The translations under genes and the position numbers were made by a program. A stretch of DNA of 10,772 nt from JAJYIV01 sp964616135 (GTDB taxonomy: Bacteria > Patescibacteriota > Patescibacteriia > UBA9934 > GWF2-40-263): positions 1 to 10,772 of the forward strand of contig CAZTTQ010000026.1 of assembly GCA_964616135.1 (NCBI GenBank), read 5' to 3'. Every line of letters starts with the position of its first letter. Position 1 is the stretch's first letter. Of this stretch, positions 1 to 6,701 are shown one piece after another. The notes below the pieces were generated by a model. That model saw nothing but the letters and a program-made list of their open reading frames with translations, ran no database searches and was not told the DNA's origin.

Positions 1-74
1 AGCGAGACGCCGTCCAAAATGACGCGCCCACCGAGGGTCTTGGAAAGGTTAGTGATTTCAAGCAAAGGCTGCAT
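1..74 (-). CDS. ABC transporter-type ATP-binding protein (N-terminal fragment)
   Basis: Partial gene running off the left edge; only 24 codons are in the window. Read on the minus strand from the ATG at 74-72 it gives MQPLLEITNLSKTLGG followed by RVILDGVS. This is the usual first beta-strand of an ABC ATPase (LLEIxNLSKxxGxxxxLxxVS), which precedes the Walker A motif; Walker A itself lies outside the window. Members of this superfamily hydrolyse ATP to drive transport, or act as soluble ABC-F translation factors or SufC-type proteins, and the fragment cannot tell these apart. There is no SD sequence before the ATG. A TATCAT box sits 7 nt upstream, so the message may be leaderless. It lies 27 nt beyond the U-tract of the cold-shock gene's terminator, so it is probably not simply co-transcribed with that gene. 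Confidence 0.75.
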   Translation of the reverse strand, partial: MQPLLEITNLSKTLGGRVILDGVS

Positions 75-81
75 GGCGGGG

Positions 82-87
82 ATGATA
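82..87 (-). promoter_or_regulatory. Candidate -10 box for a leaderless ABC-ATPase transcript
   Basis: The minus strand reads TATCAT (5 of 6 to TATAAT), ending 7 nt before the ATG at 74. The transcript would therefore begin at or next to the start codon. No convincing -35 box is seen: the stretch 17 nt upstream is the T-rich tail of the preceding terminator. The matching spacing at 6688-6702 supports the reading, but this is inference. Confidence 0.35.
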
Positions 88-100
88 CGCGAATTTTGGG

Positions 101-127
101 AAAACAAAAACTCCCCTTGCGGGGAGT
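101..127 (-). terminator. Intrinsic terminator of the cold-shock gene
   Basis: On the minus strand a 7-bp stem ACTCCCC/GGGGAGT is closed by a GCAA (GNRA) tetraloop and followed by TTTTTGTTTT. It starts 10 nt after the cold-shock stop codon, which is a textbook Rho-independent layout. Confidence 0.9.
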
Positions 128-137
128 CTTTGGGCTA

Positions 138-341
138 TTACGCCAAGGTCACGTTAATGGCCTTGGGACCCTTGTCAGAGTTTTCGATCTCGAAGGCGAC
201 CTTCTGGCCGACCTGGAGGGAGTCGAAACGGACGGACTGGTCCTGGAGGGAAGTGGCGTGGAAGAAGATGTCCTTGGAACCGTCTTCCGGGGCGATGAAG
301 CCGAAGCCCTTGCCCGTCAGCGTCTTGATGGAACCCATCAT
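138..341 (-). CDS. Cold-shock domain protein (Csp), single-stranded nucleic acid binding
   Basis: 67-residue protein, the standard length of a one-domain CspA-family protein. These are cytoplasmic five-stranded OB folds that bind single-stranded RNA/DNA and melt mRNA structure. Both RNA-binding motifs are visible: RNP1 as KGFGFI (residues 11-16) and RNP2 as DIFFHA (24-29). The C-terminal half, with VAFEIENSDKGPKAINV, matches the family's last two strands. The conserved Trp-Phe before RNP1 in CspA (VKWFN) is replaced by IKTLT, so one stacking platform is missing; I recall this variant from Patescibacteria. Two adjacent ATGs (341 and 338) could start translation; the second gives MGSIKTLT. Neither has a good SD, as AGCAGG lies about 14 nt upstream. 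It has its own promoter and terminator and is monocistronic. Confidence 0.95.
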   Translation of the reverse strand: MMGSIKTLTGKGFGFIAPEDGSKDIFFHATSLQDQSVRFDSLQVGQKVAFEIENSDKGPKAINVTLA

Positions 342-389
342 AGCGTTTGTGGAAACCTGCTAATAATTACCGCAAATCTCGGCCTTCGC

Positions 390-407
390 GGAAATTCTAC
401 GATTTCC
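390..407 (-). promoter_or_regulatory. Hairpin in the cold-shock mRNA leader
   Basis: The predicted leader runs from about 424 to 342 (roughly 83 nt). It contains a 6-bp stem GGAAAT/ATTTCC with a 6-nt loop. Cold-shock mRNAs often carry temperature-sensitive leader structure; here only this local hairpin is seen and any regulatory role is inference. Confidence 0.4.
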
Positions 408-430
408 CTCGGGCTGTTTTTGCTGGGGAC

Positions 431-459
431 ACAATAGCAGAACGCCGTGTTTTTGTCAA
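431..459 (-). promoter_or_regulatory. Promoter of the cold-shock gene (sigma-70 type)
   Basis: On the minus strand a perfect -35 TTGACA (459-454) is followed by a 17-nt spacer and -10 TATTGT (436-431, 4 of 6), with TG one base before the -10 (extended -10). The start point would be near 424. Confidence 0.8.
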
Positions 460-489
460 TCACCCGGGGAGCACGCGGGGGATAATCCA

Positions 490-518
490 TTGACACGGGG
501 AGAAACTAAGCGCAGCAT
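490..518 (+). promoter_or_regulatory. Candidate promoter of the histidine-phosphatase-like gene
   Basis: A perfect -35 TTGACA lies at 490-495. At 17-nt spacing the -10 would be CAGCAT (513-518), only 3 of 6, so the promoter is weak or the -10 is elsewhere. A GATAAT box at 481-486 is an alternative -10 but lacks a properly spaced -35. The 460-552 stretch contains nothing else recognisable. It is the shared upstream region with the cold-shock gene, whose -35 box lies about 30 bp away on the other strand. Confidence 0.4.
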
Positions 519-542
519 AGCGAAGTCCTTCAAGGTAAGGAC

Positions 543-546
543 GGAG
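543..546 (+). promoter_or_regulatory. Ribosome binding site fixing the start at 553
   Basis: GGAG lies 6 nt before the ATG at 553. It supports this start over the in-frame TTG at 490, which is part of the -35 box and has no SD. Confidence 0.7.
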
Positions 547-552
547 ACATCC

Positions 553-1071
553 ATGCAAATTGCCGTCATCTGGCACGCGCTTCCCCTCGCTGGCGACGCG
601 CCGAAATCCGGTAGCCCTGCGGATCCTTCCCTGTGCGCGCGCGGGCGGCGGCAGGCAGAAGAAACCGCCAGCGTCCTCCACCTGGTGCTGCCGGTGAACA
701 ACTTCCGCCGGCCCGTCATCCTGCACGCCCCGGCGCTTCGCGCCAAGGAAACGGCGGAGATCATCGGCCGCTTCCTGAACGCCGACCTCGTGTCGGACGC
801 CGCGTTCGCCGAGCGCCCCTGGCTCACCGAGGCAGAGGCGGACGCGTGGACGTCCCACAACGCCCCCCGCCTCCTGGAAGACGACGGCGTGACCCGCATC
901 GTGGTCACGCACCGGGAACCGTTCCGTCGCCTGGCGTGCGTCCTGCCCTCCCTCTACGGCTCGCGCGAACCGATCGTCGGCGACAAGCTGAAGCCGATCC
1001 TCGCTCCCGGGCGCGGCTTCTACCTGGGCCGGGACATCCCGACGCACGTCTCCATCCGGCCCAACGCCTGA
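553..1071 (+). CDS. SixA-like histidine phosphatase superfamily protein with altered RHG motif
   Basis: 172 residues from the ATG at 553. The reading frame is open further upstream, but the only earlier start (TTG 490) overlaps the -35 box. The order of motifs fits the phosphoglycerate mutase/phosphohistidine phosphatase fold, and the N-terminus MQIAVIWHA aligns with the MQVFIMRHG start of SixA as I recall it. Further matches are GRRQAEETA (residues 31-39), the Arg-bearing LRAKETAEII (62-71), and the second catalytic His in VVTHREP (117-123). The hallmark RHG reads W7-H8-A9: the nucleophile His8 is present but the phosphate-binding Arg is Trp. Arg63 and His120 remain. The family removes phosphate from phosphohistidine, sugars or nucleotides; the substrate here is unknown and activity may be reduced or lost. 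No signal peptide is seen, so it is cytoplasmic. It is monocistronic, with a terminator 14 nt downstream. Confidence 0.8.
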   Translation: MQIAVIWHALPLAGDAPKSGSPADPSLCARGRRQAEETASVLHLVLPVNNFRRPVILHAPALRAKETAEIIGRFLNADLVSDAAFAERPWLTEAEADAWTSHNAPRLLEDDGVTRIVVTHREPFRRLACVLPSLYGSREPIVGDKLKPILAPGRGFYLGRDIPTHVSIRPNA

Positions 1072-1085
1072 CGCGCACCCTTCTT

Positions 1086-1120
1086 GCCGCCTCCTCGCCT
1101 CGAGGAAGCGGCTTTTTCTT
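1086..1120 (+). terminator. Intrinsic terminator after the histidine-phosphatase-like gene
   Basis: GCCGC/GCGGC outer stem and CCTCG/CGAGG inner stem with a CCT loop, separated by one C-A mismatch and one T-A pair, then TTTTTCTT. The last two Ts are also the first two bases of the clpB -35 box, so terminator and next promoter are fused. Confidence 0.85.
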
Positions 1121-1146
1121 GACAATCACGTTTAGCACTCTATAAT
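1119..1146 (+). promoter_or_regulatory. clpB promoter (sigma-70 type)
   Basis: Perfect -35 TTGACA (1119-1124), 16-nt spacer, perfect -10 TATAAT (1141-1146). The start point would be near 1153, giving a leader of only about 30 nt. Both consensus boxes are exact, so the promoter should be strong when HrcA is absent. Confidence 0.9.
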
Positions 1147-1158
1147 TGAGAGTGCTAA
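1132..1158 (+). promoter_or_regulatory. CIRCE operator (HrcA-binding inverted repeat)
   Basis: TTAGCACTC-N9-GAGTGCTAA, a perfect match to the CIRCE consensus with the canonical 9-nt spacer. CIRCE is the binding site of the heat-shock repressor HrcA, which normally controls groESL and dnaK operons. Here the spacer TATAATTGA contains the -10 box itself, so bound HrcA would directly block RNA polymerase. An hrcA gene should exist elsewhere in this genome. Confidence 0.97.
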
Positions 1159-1182
1159 ATCGGACCGGCCCGCTTCCCTCCT

Positions 1183-3849
<2,667 letters not shown>

Positions 3850-3855
3850 CGCCGG

Positions 3856-3914
3856 AAAACCCACCCATTCTGTCACCCCGAGCGCAGCCGAGGGGTCTCT
3901 ACGGGTGGGTTTTT
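3856..3914 (+). terminator. clpB terminator with an unusually long loop
   Basis: An 11-bp outer stem AAAACCCACCC (3856-3866) / GGGTGGGTTTT (3903-3913), followed by a run of Ts. The 36-nt loop holds a separate palindromic element (see 3871-3899). It begins 6 nt after the clpB stop codon. Confidence 0.85.
3871..3899 (+). repeat. REP-like palindromic element nested in the clpB terminator loop
   Basis: The core reads TCACCCCGAGCGCAGCCGAG followed by GGGTCTC, with arms ACCCC (3875-3879) and GGGGT (3892-3896). It resembles the widespread intergenic repeat of the type GTCATCCTGAGCGAAGCG-AAGGATCT found in many bacterial genomes, including CPR. The family match is from memory; the palindrome is seen directly. 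Only one copy is in this window. Confidence 0.55.
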
Positions 3915-3928
3915 GTTATCGGAAACAA

Positions 3929-3957
3929 TTGACAAACCGGTAAAAAAGGCGTAGAGT
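3929..3957 (+). promoter_or_regulatory. Promoter of the 33-residue micropeptide gene
   Basis: Perfect -35 TTGACA (3929-3934), 17-nt spacer, -10 TAGAGT (3952-3957, 4 of 6). The start point would be near 3964. The 13 bases ATTGACAAACCGG recur exactly at the lipoprotein promoter (4212-4224). Confidence 0.75.
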
Positions 3958-3978
3958 CGCTCCCTGCCCTTTCGTCCC

Positions 3979-4017
3979 GGCCGCAAGGCCATTTCCCGGG
4001 TCCGCCCGCACGGACCC
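3979..4017 (+). promoter_or_regulatory. Two hairpins in the micropeptide mRNA leader
   Basis: GGCC-GCAA-GGCC (3979-3990, GNRA loop) is followed by a perfect 7-bp stem GGGTCCG (3998-4004) / CGGACCC (4011-4017) with a 6-nt loop. The second hairpin ends 1 nt before the AAGGAG ribosome-binding site, so it can influence ribosome access. A regulatory role is inferred. Confidence 0.5.
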
Positions 4018-4018
4018 C

Positions 4019-4024
4019 AAGGAG
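4019..4024 (+). promoter_or_regulatory. Ribosome binding site of the micropeptide gene
   Basis: AAGGAG, 7 nt before the GTG at 4032. It is one of only two strong SD sequences in the window; the other belongs to the lipoprotein gene. It is the main argument that this very short frame is translated. Confidence 0.75.
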
Positions 4025-4031
4025 AACCATT

Positions 4032-4133
4032 GTGCTCGAAGCATTCCTCATCGTAGGCATCTCTGTCGGCGCGCTCTACGCCGGCCGGTCCTTCTACCGC
4101 AACCGGCACAAGCAGAAGGCGCTGCCGCGCTAA
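4032..4133 (+). CDS. Small single-pass membrane protein (33 residues), function unknown
   Basis: Reads MLEAFLIVGISVGALYAG then RSFYRNRHKQKALPR, TAA stop. Residues 4-18 form one hydrophobic segment and residues 19-33 a strongly basic tail (five Arg, two Lys, one His), so the positive-inside rule predicts the C-terminus in the cytoplasm. I do not recognise a family. The case for a real gene rests on its complete private expression unit: sigma-70 promoter, structured leader, strong SD at good spacing, GTG start and an intrinsic terminator 15 nt after the stop. The overlapping TTG at 4030 is out of frame and stops after eight codons. The promoter and leader layout closely match those of the cysteine-rich lipoprotein that follows, suggesting a shared condition of expression. 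Short hydrophobic-plus-basic peptides can be membrane regulators, partner subunits or type I toxin-like; no antisense RNA promoter was found to favour the last. Confidence 0.65.
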   Translation: MLEAFLIVGISVGALYAGRSFYRNRHKQKALPR

Positions 4134-4148
4134 CGCGAGCCTTCTCTC

Positions 4149-4200
4149 CCCGCCGTTCCCGACTCCCCGCCAAGGGACGAAGGACGGCGGGCTTCTTTTT
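4149..4200 (+). terminator. Intrinsic terminator of the micropeptide gene
   Basis: 8-bp stem CCCGCCGT (4149-4156) / ACGGCGGG (4184-4191) with a long loop that can form a short TCCC/GGGA inner pair, followed by CTTCTTTTT. Confidence 0.75.
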
Positions 4201-4212
4201 GCCCGCCCACGA

Positions 4213-4241
4213 TTGACAAACCGGCCAAAACGCGGTAAAAG
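4213..4241 (+). promoter_or_regulatory. Promoter of the cysteine-rich lipoprotein gene
   Basis: Perfect -35 TTGACA (4213-4218), 17-nt spacer, -10 TAAAAG (4236-4241, 4 of 6); start point near 4248. It shares ATTGACAAACCGG with the micropeptide promoter. The TTG of this -35 box is in frame with the gene downstream but is not its start codon. Confidence 0.65.
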
Positions 4242-4247
4242 GACGAG

Positions 4248-4281
4248 GTCGTTCTTTCCCAACGTCAGAGGAAAAAACGAC
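4248..4281 (+). promoter_or_regulatory. 5'-terminal stem-loop of the lipoprotein mRNA
   Basis: GTCGTT-C-TTTCC pairs with GGAAA-A-AACGAC: 11 bp with a single C-A mismatch, 10-nt loop. It begins exactly at the predicted transcription start. A hairpin at the very 5' end often protects long-lived mRNAs from decay; that role here is inferred. Confidence 0.5.
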
Positions 4282-4305
4282 GGGAGAAGCCTTCAAACCG
4301 CCCAC

Positions 4306-4330
4306 GGATCCTCTGCGGATCCACAAGGAG
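4306..4330 (+). promoter_or_regulatory. Hairpin directly upstream of the SD of the lipoprotein gene
   Basis: GGATCC (4306-4311), TCTGC loop, GGATCC (4317-4322), then AAGGAG (4325-4330) and GTG after 5 nt. The SD fixes the start at 4336 and rules out the TTG at 4213. The arrangement mirrors the hairpin-AAGGAG-GTG order before the micropeptide. Confidence 0.6.
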
Positions 4331-4335
4331 TCATC

Positions 4336-6639
4336 GTGCTCATCAAACTGTTCGTCAGTACCACCGTCTTGGCCGTCGGCCTCGTCGGCGGCTGTGATAC
4401 CGGAGTCCGCCGCGCGGACCAGGGGTGCCCGGACGAAGACGTCCTGGCCGCTTCCGGCGCCTGCTGTGACCCGGCGTTCGCCGTGGTCGTGGGAGGCATC
4501 TCGGACTGCGCCAACGCTCCCGTCGTCCGTCCGGACGCGGGAACGCCCGACGCGAACGACGCCGGCGACGCGGGAGACTTCGTCTTCCCGTGCAAGCCCG
4601 ACGAGTTCCTGCGGGCAAACGGCGACTGCGTCCAGTTCTCCATCGGTGACGGAGGCCTCGTGGACGGAGGCGATACGGACGGCGGGGCGTGCACCACGGT
4701 CATTTCCGTGAACTGCCCCGCCACGCAGGCGTACGATCCGCAAACGGGCCTGTGCGTCAGCACGGACGCGCCGGACAGCGGAACGCCGCAGTGTCCCGAC
4801 GTAAAGTGCCCGGCCGGCCAGATCTACGACCCGGCGGCCCAGCGCTGCCACGACCTGGCAGAAGCCTGCCGGTTCACCTGCGACGCGGGACAGCTGCTCA
4901 CGGACACGTGCGACTGCGTGGACCCGACGCCGGCCTGCAAGACCTGCGTCGGCGCCCTCCTCGACACGACCACCAACGAGTGCGTCGTGGCGCCCGTCTG
5001 CCCCGGACCCTGTCCGGCCGGCACGGCGCGGAATAACGCGGGAACGTGCGTCACCGTCAGCAGCACCTGGACCTTCCCGTGCAACGCGGGACGAGGCGAG
5101 GTGCTCAAGGCGGACGGCACGTGTTACGTGCCGTCGGTCCCCCCGGGCCCTTGCCCGAGCGGCCAGGCACGCGACAACGCGGGAACTTGCGTCCCCGTCT
5201 CCACGCCGTGGACGTTCCCATGCAACCCAGGCGAAAGCCTGAGCGCGGACGGCACGACGTGCCTACCGCCTCCCCCGCCGGCGTGGAACCAGACGTGCGC
5301 CGCCAACCAGTACCTGACGCCGAACGGTCAACAGTGCGTGACACCGCCGGCTCCCTGGACCTTCCCGTGCAACGCGGGATTGGGAGAGGTACTCAAGGCG
5401 GACGGCACGTGCTACGTGCCGCCGGTACCCCCGGGACCCTGTCCCGTGAACCAGGCACGCGATAACACGGGAACCTGCGTGGTGCTCAACGCCGCGTGGA
5501 CCTTCCCGTGCGCCTCGGGCCAGCTCTTGGCCCAGGACGGCACGACGTGCGTGGCCCTTCCGACCGCAAAGGTGGAGGCCTCGTTCCAGATTTCGCCCGA
5601 TCTGCCAACACGCACGGACGTCACTCCAGGCCAATCTAACGTCACACTGGGTAACATCACCCTTCGCGTGGCGGGTAGTGATCTGCCGGCCGAGGTTACT
5701 GCCATTCCTGTCCTGTTCTGGGCAGCGGATACGGCGAGTGGTCCGTTCTCGGAAAGTCTCTCTGCGGGTGCCCGTGCCCAGGATCGGTTCCGGAATTGCT
5801 GGCTCAAGGACTGGCCGCCACTCACAGGCACGTTCGGCCCAGTCAATCCCGGGACGGACGGACGACTGCTTTTCACTGGCACGTTCGCTGTGAACCAGCT
5901 CCGGTCGTTCAGCCTCGTATGCGACTCCGCAAACGTGGCACCAAACAACGGCATAGATGCCTTCGCGGCAGACGTCGTCGCGCAGGGCGGGTCGGCCGTG
6001 TCAGTCAACGGTTCCACACGTACGGCCCTGCCGTACACCATCGGACCCGTCAACGGCAACCCGCCGCGGACCGGCCTGAACGTCCAATGTCTGTACACGG
6101 TAATCCGTTCCACCGGAACGGCGTACCAAGTGCAGACGCGGCCCACGTTCTCCCTCTCCCCCGACTCGCCGCGCGGCACCGTCGCGCGCGGCTGGGTGGA
6201 AGGGATCCGCATCCGGGTCTCCGTGCCCGCCTGCGGGGACCTCCGGGTCCGCGGATTCCCCTTCACGGTCACCGCGACCGGATCAGGCGCCTCTGCCTGG
6301 ATGTCGACCATCTACGGGAACCAGGCGGTCAACCTGCGCATCACCGCCGGCGGCGTTTTCTCCAATGTCATCGGTACGGTCAGCGGCCTGAGCCAGAACC
6401 AAGGGACGATGAACGAGTACCTTGATTTCTCCGGGACCAACCTGGCAGTCGTAGCGGACTCCACCCAAGAGTTCAGTGTCTGGGTAAATGGAACGACCGC
6501 CACGGCTGGTACAAGCTTCCTCATCCAGCCCGGGGACACGGCGGAGTGGAACGGAATCATCAATCCGTCCTCCTATCCGCCAACGAGCCAGGCTCCCGAC
6601 CTCGCCGCCATGGTCGGCAACCTGCTGACCTTCCAGTAG
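4336..6639 (+). CDS. Cysteine-rich repeat lipoprotein with beta-rich C-terminal half
   Basis: 767 residues from the GTG at 4336. The N-terminus MLIKLFVSTTVLAVGLVGGC is a lipoprotein signal peptide with lipobox VGGC, so Cys20 would be lipid-anchored on the outer face of the membrane. Residues about 20-412 hold roughly 37 cysteines in short modules of the form C-x-xG-x(n)-DG-TC or CPxGQxxD-x(n)-C. They include two 47-residue copies beginning WTFPCN and sharing EVLKADGTCYVP and ARDN.GTCV, which indicates recent duplication. Such even, regular spacing suggests disulfide-linked surface modules. A linker rich in Asp, Ala and Gly (about 60-80) precedes the modules. Residues about 412-767 have few cysteines (four) and alternating Thr/Val/Gly-rich strands, like the beta-sandwich surface proteins common in CPR genomes. 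I recognise no enzymatic motif. A structural, adhesive or host-contact role is possible but unproven. It has its own promoter and terminator. Codon use in about 5575-6110 is looser than on either side. Confidence 0.85.
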   Translation: MLIKLFVSTTVLAVGLVGGCDTGVRRADQGCPDEDVLAASGACCDPAFAVVVGGISDCANAPVVRPDAGTPDANDAGDAGDFVFPCKPDEFLRANGDCVQFSIGDGGLVDGGDTDGGACTTVISVNCPATQAYDPQTGLCVSTDAPDSGTPQCPDVKCPAGQIYDPAAQRCHDLAEACRFTCDAGQLLTDTCDCVDPTPACKTCVGALLDTTTNECVVAPVCPGPCPAGTARNNAGTCVTVSSTWTFPCNAGRGEVLKADGTCYVPSVPPGPCPSGQARDNAGTCVPVSTPWTFPCNPGESLSADGTTCLPPPPPAWNQTCAANQYLTPNGQQCVTPPAPWTFPCNAGLGEVLKADGTCYVPPVPPGPCPVNQARDNTGTCVVLNAAWTFPCASGQLLAQDGTTCVALPTAKVEASFQISPDLPTRTDVTPGQSNVTLGNITLRVAGSDLPAEVTAIPVLFWAADTASGPFSESLSAGARAQDRFRNCWLKDWPPLTGTFGPVNPGTDGRLLFTGTFAVNQLRSFSLVCDSANVAPNNGIDAFAADVVAQGGSAVSVNGSTRTALPYTIGPVNGNPPRTGLNVQCLYTVIRSTGTAYQVQTRPTFSLSPDSPRGTVARGWVEGIRIRVSVPACGDLRVRGFPFTVTATGSGASAWMSTIYGNQAVNLRITAGGVFSNVIGTVSGLSQNQGTMNEYLDFSGTNLAVVADSTQEFSVWVNGTTATAGTSFLIQPGDTAEWNGIINPSSYPPTSQAPDLAAMVGNLLTFQ
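5068..5208 (+). repeat. 47-codon repeat, copy 1 (within the lipoprotein gene)
   Basis: Encodes WTFPCNAG to VPVSTP with cysteines at unit positions 5, 19, 29 and 41. It is closely similar at DNA level to 5356-5496, 288 bp downstream, with long identical runs such as CAAGGCGGACGGCACGTG. A more diverged 49-codon unit (5209-5355) lies between them. Confidence 0.9.
5356..5496 (+). repeat. 47-codon repeat, copy 2 (within the lipoprotein gene)
   Basis: Same length and cysteine positions as copy 1; it differs mainly at RG/LG (unit positions 9-10), S/P (23), SG/VN (31-32) and the last few residues. A truncated third start (WTFPCASG) follows at 5497. This is evidence for modular growth by unequal recombination. 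Confidence 0.9.
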
Positions 6640-6642
6640 CTC

Positions 6643-6685
6643 GCCGGCCCGCTCCCCTCCCTGGGGACCGGGCCGGTTTTTCTTT
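6643..6685 (+). terminator. Intrinsic terminator of the lipoprotein gene
   Basis: CCGGCCCG (6644-6651) / CGGGCCGG (6669-6676) outer stem, a C-C mismatch, TCCCC/GGGGA inner stem, 5-nt loop, then TTTTTCTTT. It starts 4 nt after the TAG stop. The T-tract runs straight into the next promoter's extended -10. Confidence 0.93.
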
Positions 6686-6693
6686 GCTATAAT
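6685..6693 (+). promoter_or_regulatory. Extended -10 promoter for a leaderless operon transcript
   Basis: TGCTATAAT: perfect TATAAT (6688-6693) with the TGn extension, 8 nt before the ATG at 6702. The expected start point (6700-6702) coincides with the start codon, so the mRNA should be leaderless. There is no good -35 box: the best, GGGACC at 18-nt spacing, matches 3 of 6. The TGn extension can compensate for that. Confidence 0.75.
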
Positions 6694-6701
6694 GGGACCC
6701 T

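Noticed and set aside
490..552. TTG start at 490 for the histidine-phosphatase-like gene
   Set aside because: It coincides with a TTGACA -35 box; the ATG at 553 has GGAG at 6 nt and begins at the family's first strand.
4032..4133. Type I toxin-antitoxin reading of the 33-residue peptide
   Set aside because: Size and shape would allow it, but no antisense promoter or complementary RNA was found across 3900-4210.
4213..4335. TTG start at 4213 for the lipoprotein, adding 41 residues
   Set aside because: The TTG is part of the -35 box TTGACA; the added residues are basic and would bury the signal peptide. The GTG at 4336 has AAGGAG and a clean lipobox.
5068..5510. CRISPR-like or tandem DNA repeat in the lipoprotein gene
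   Set aside because: The repeats are in frame, codon-length multiples, and diverge at synonymous and conservative sites, so they are protein modules.
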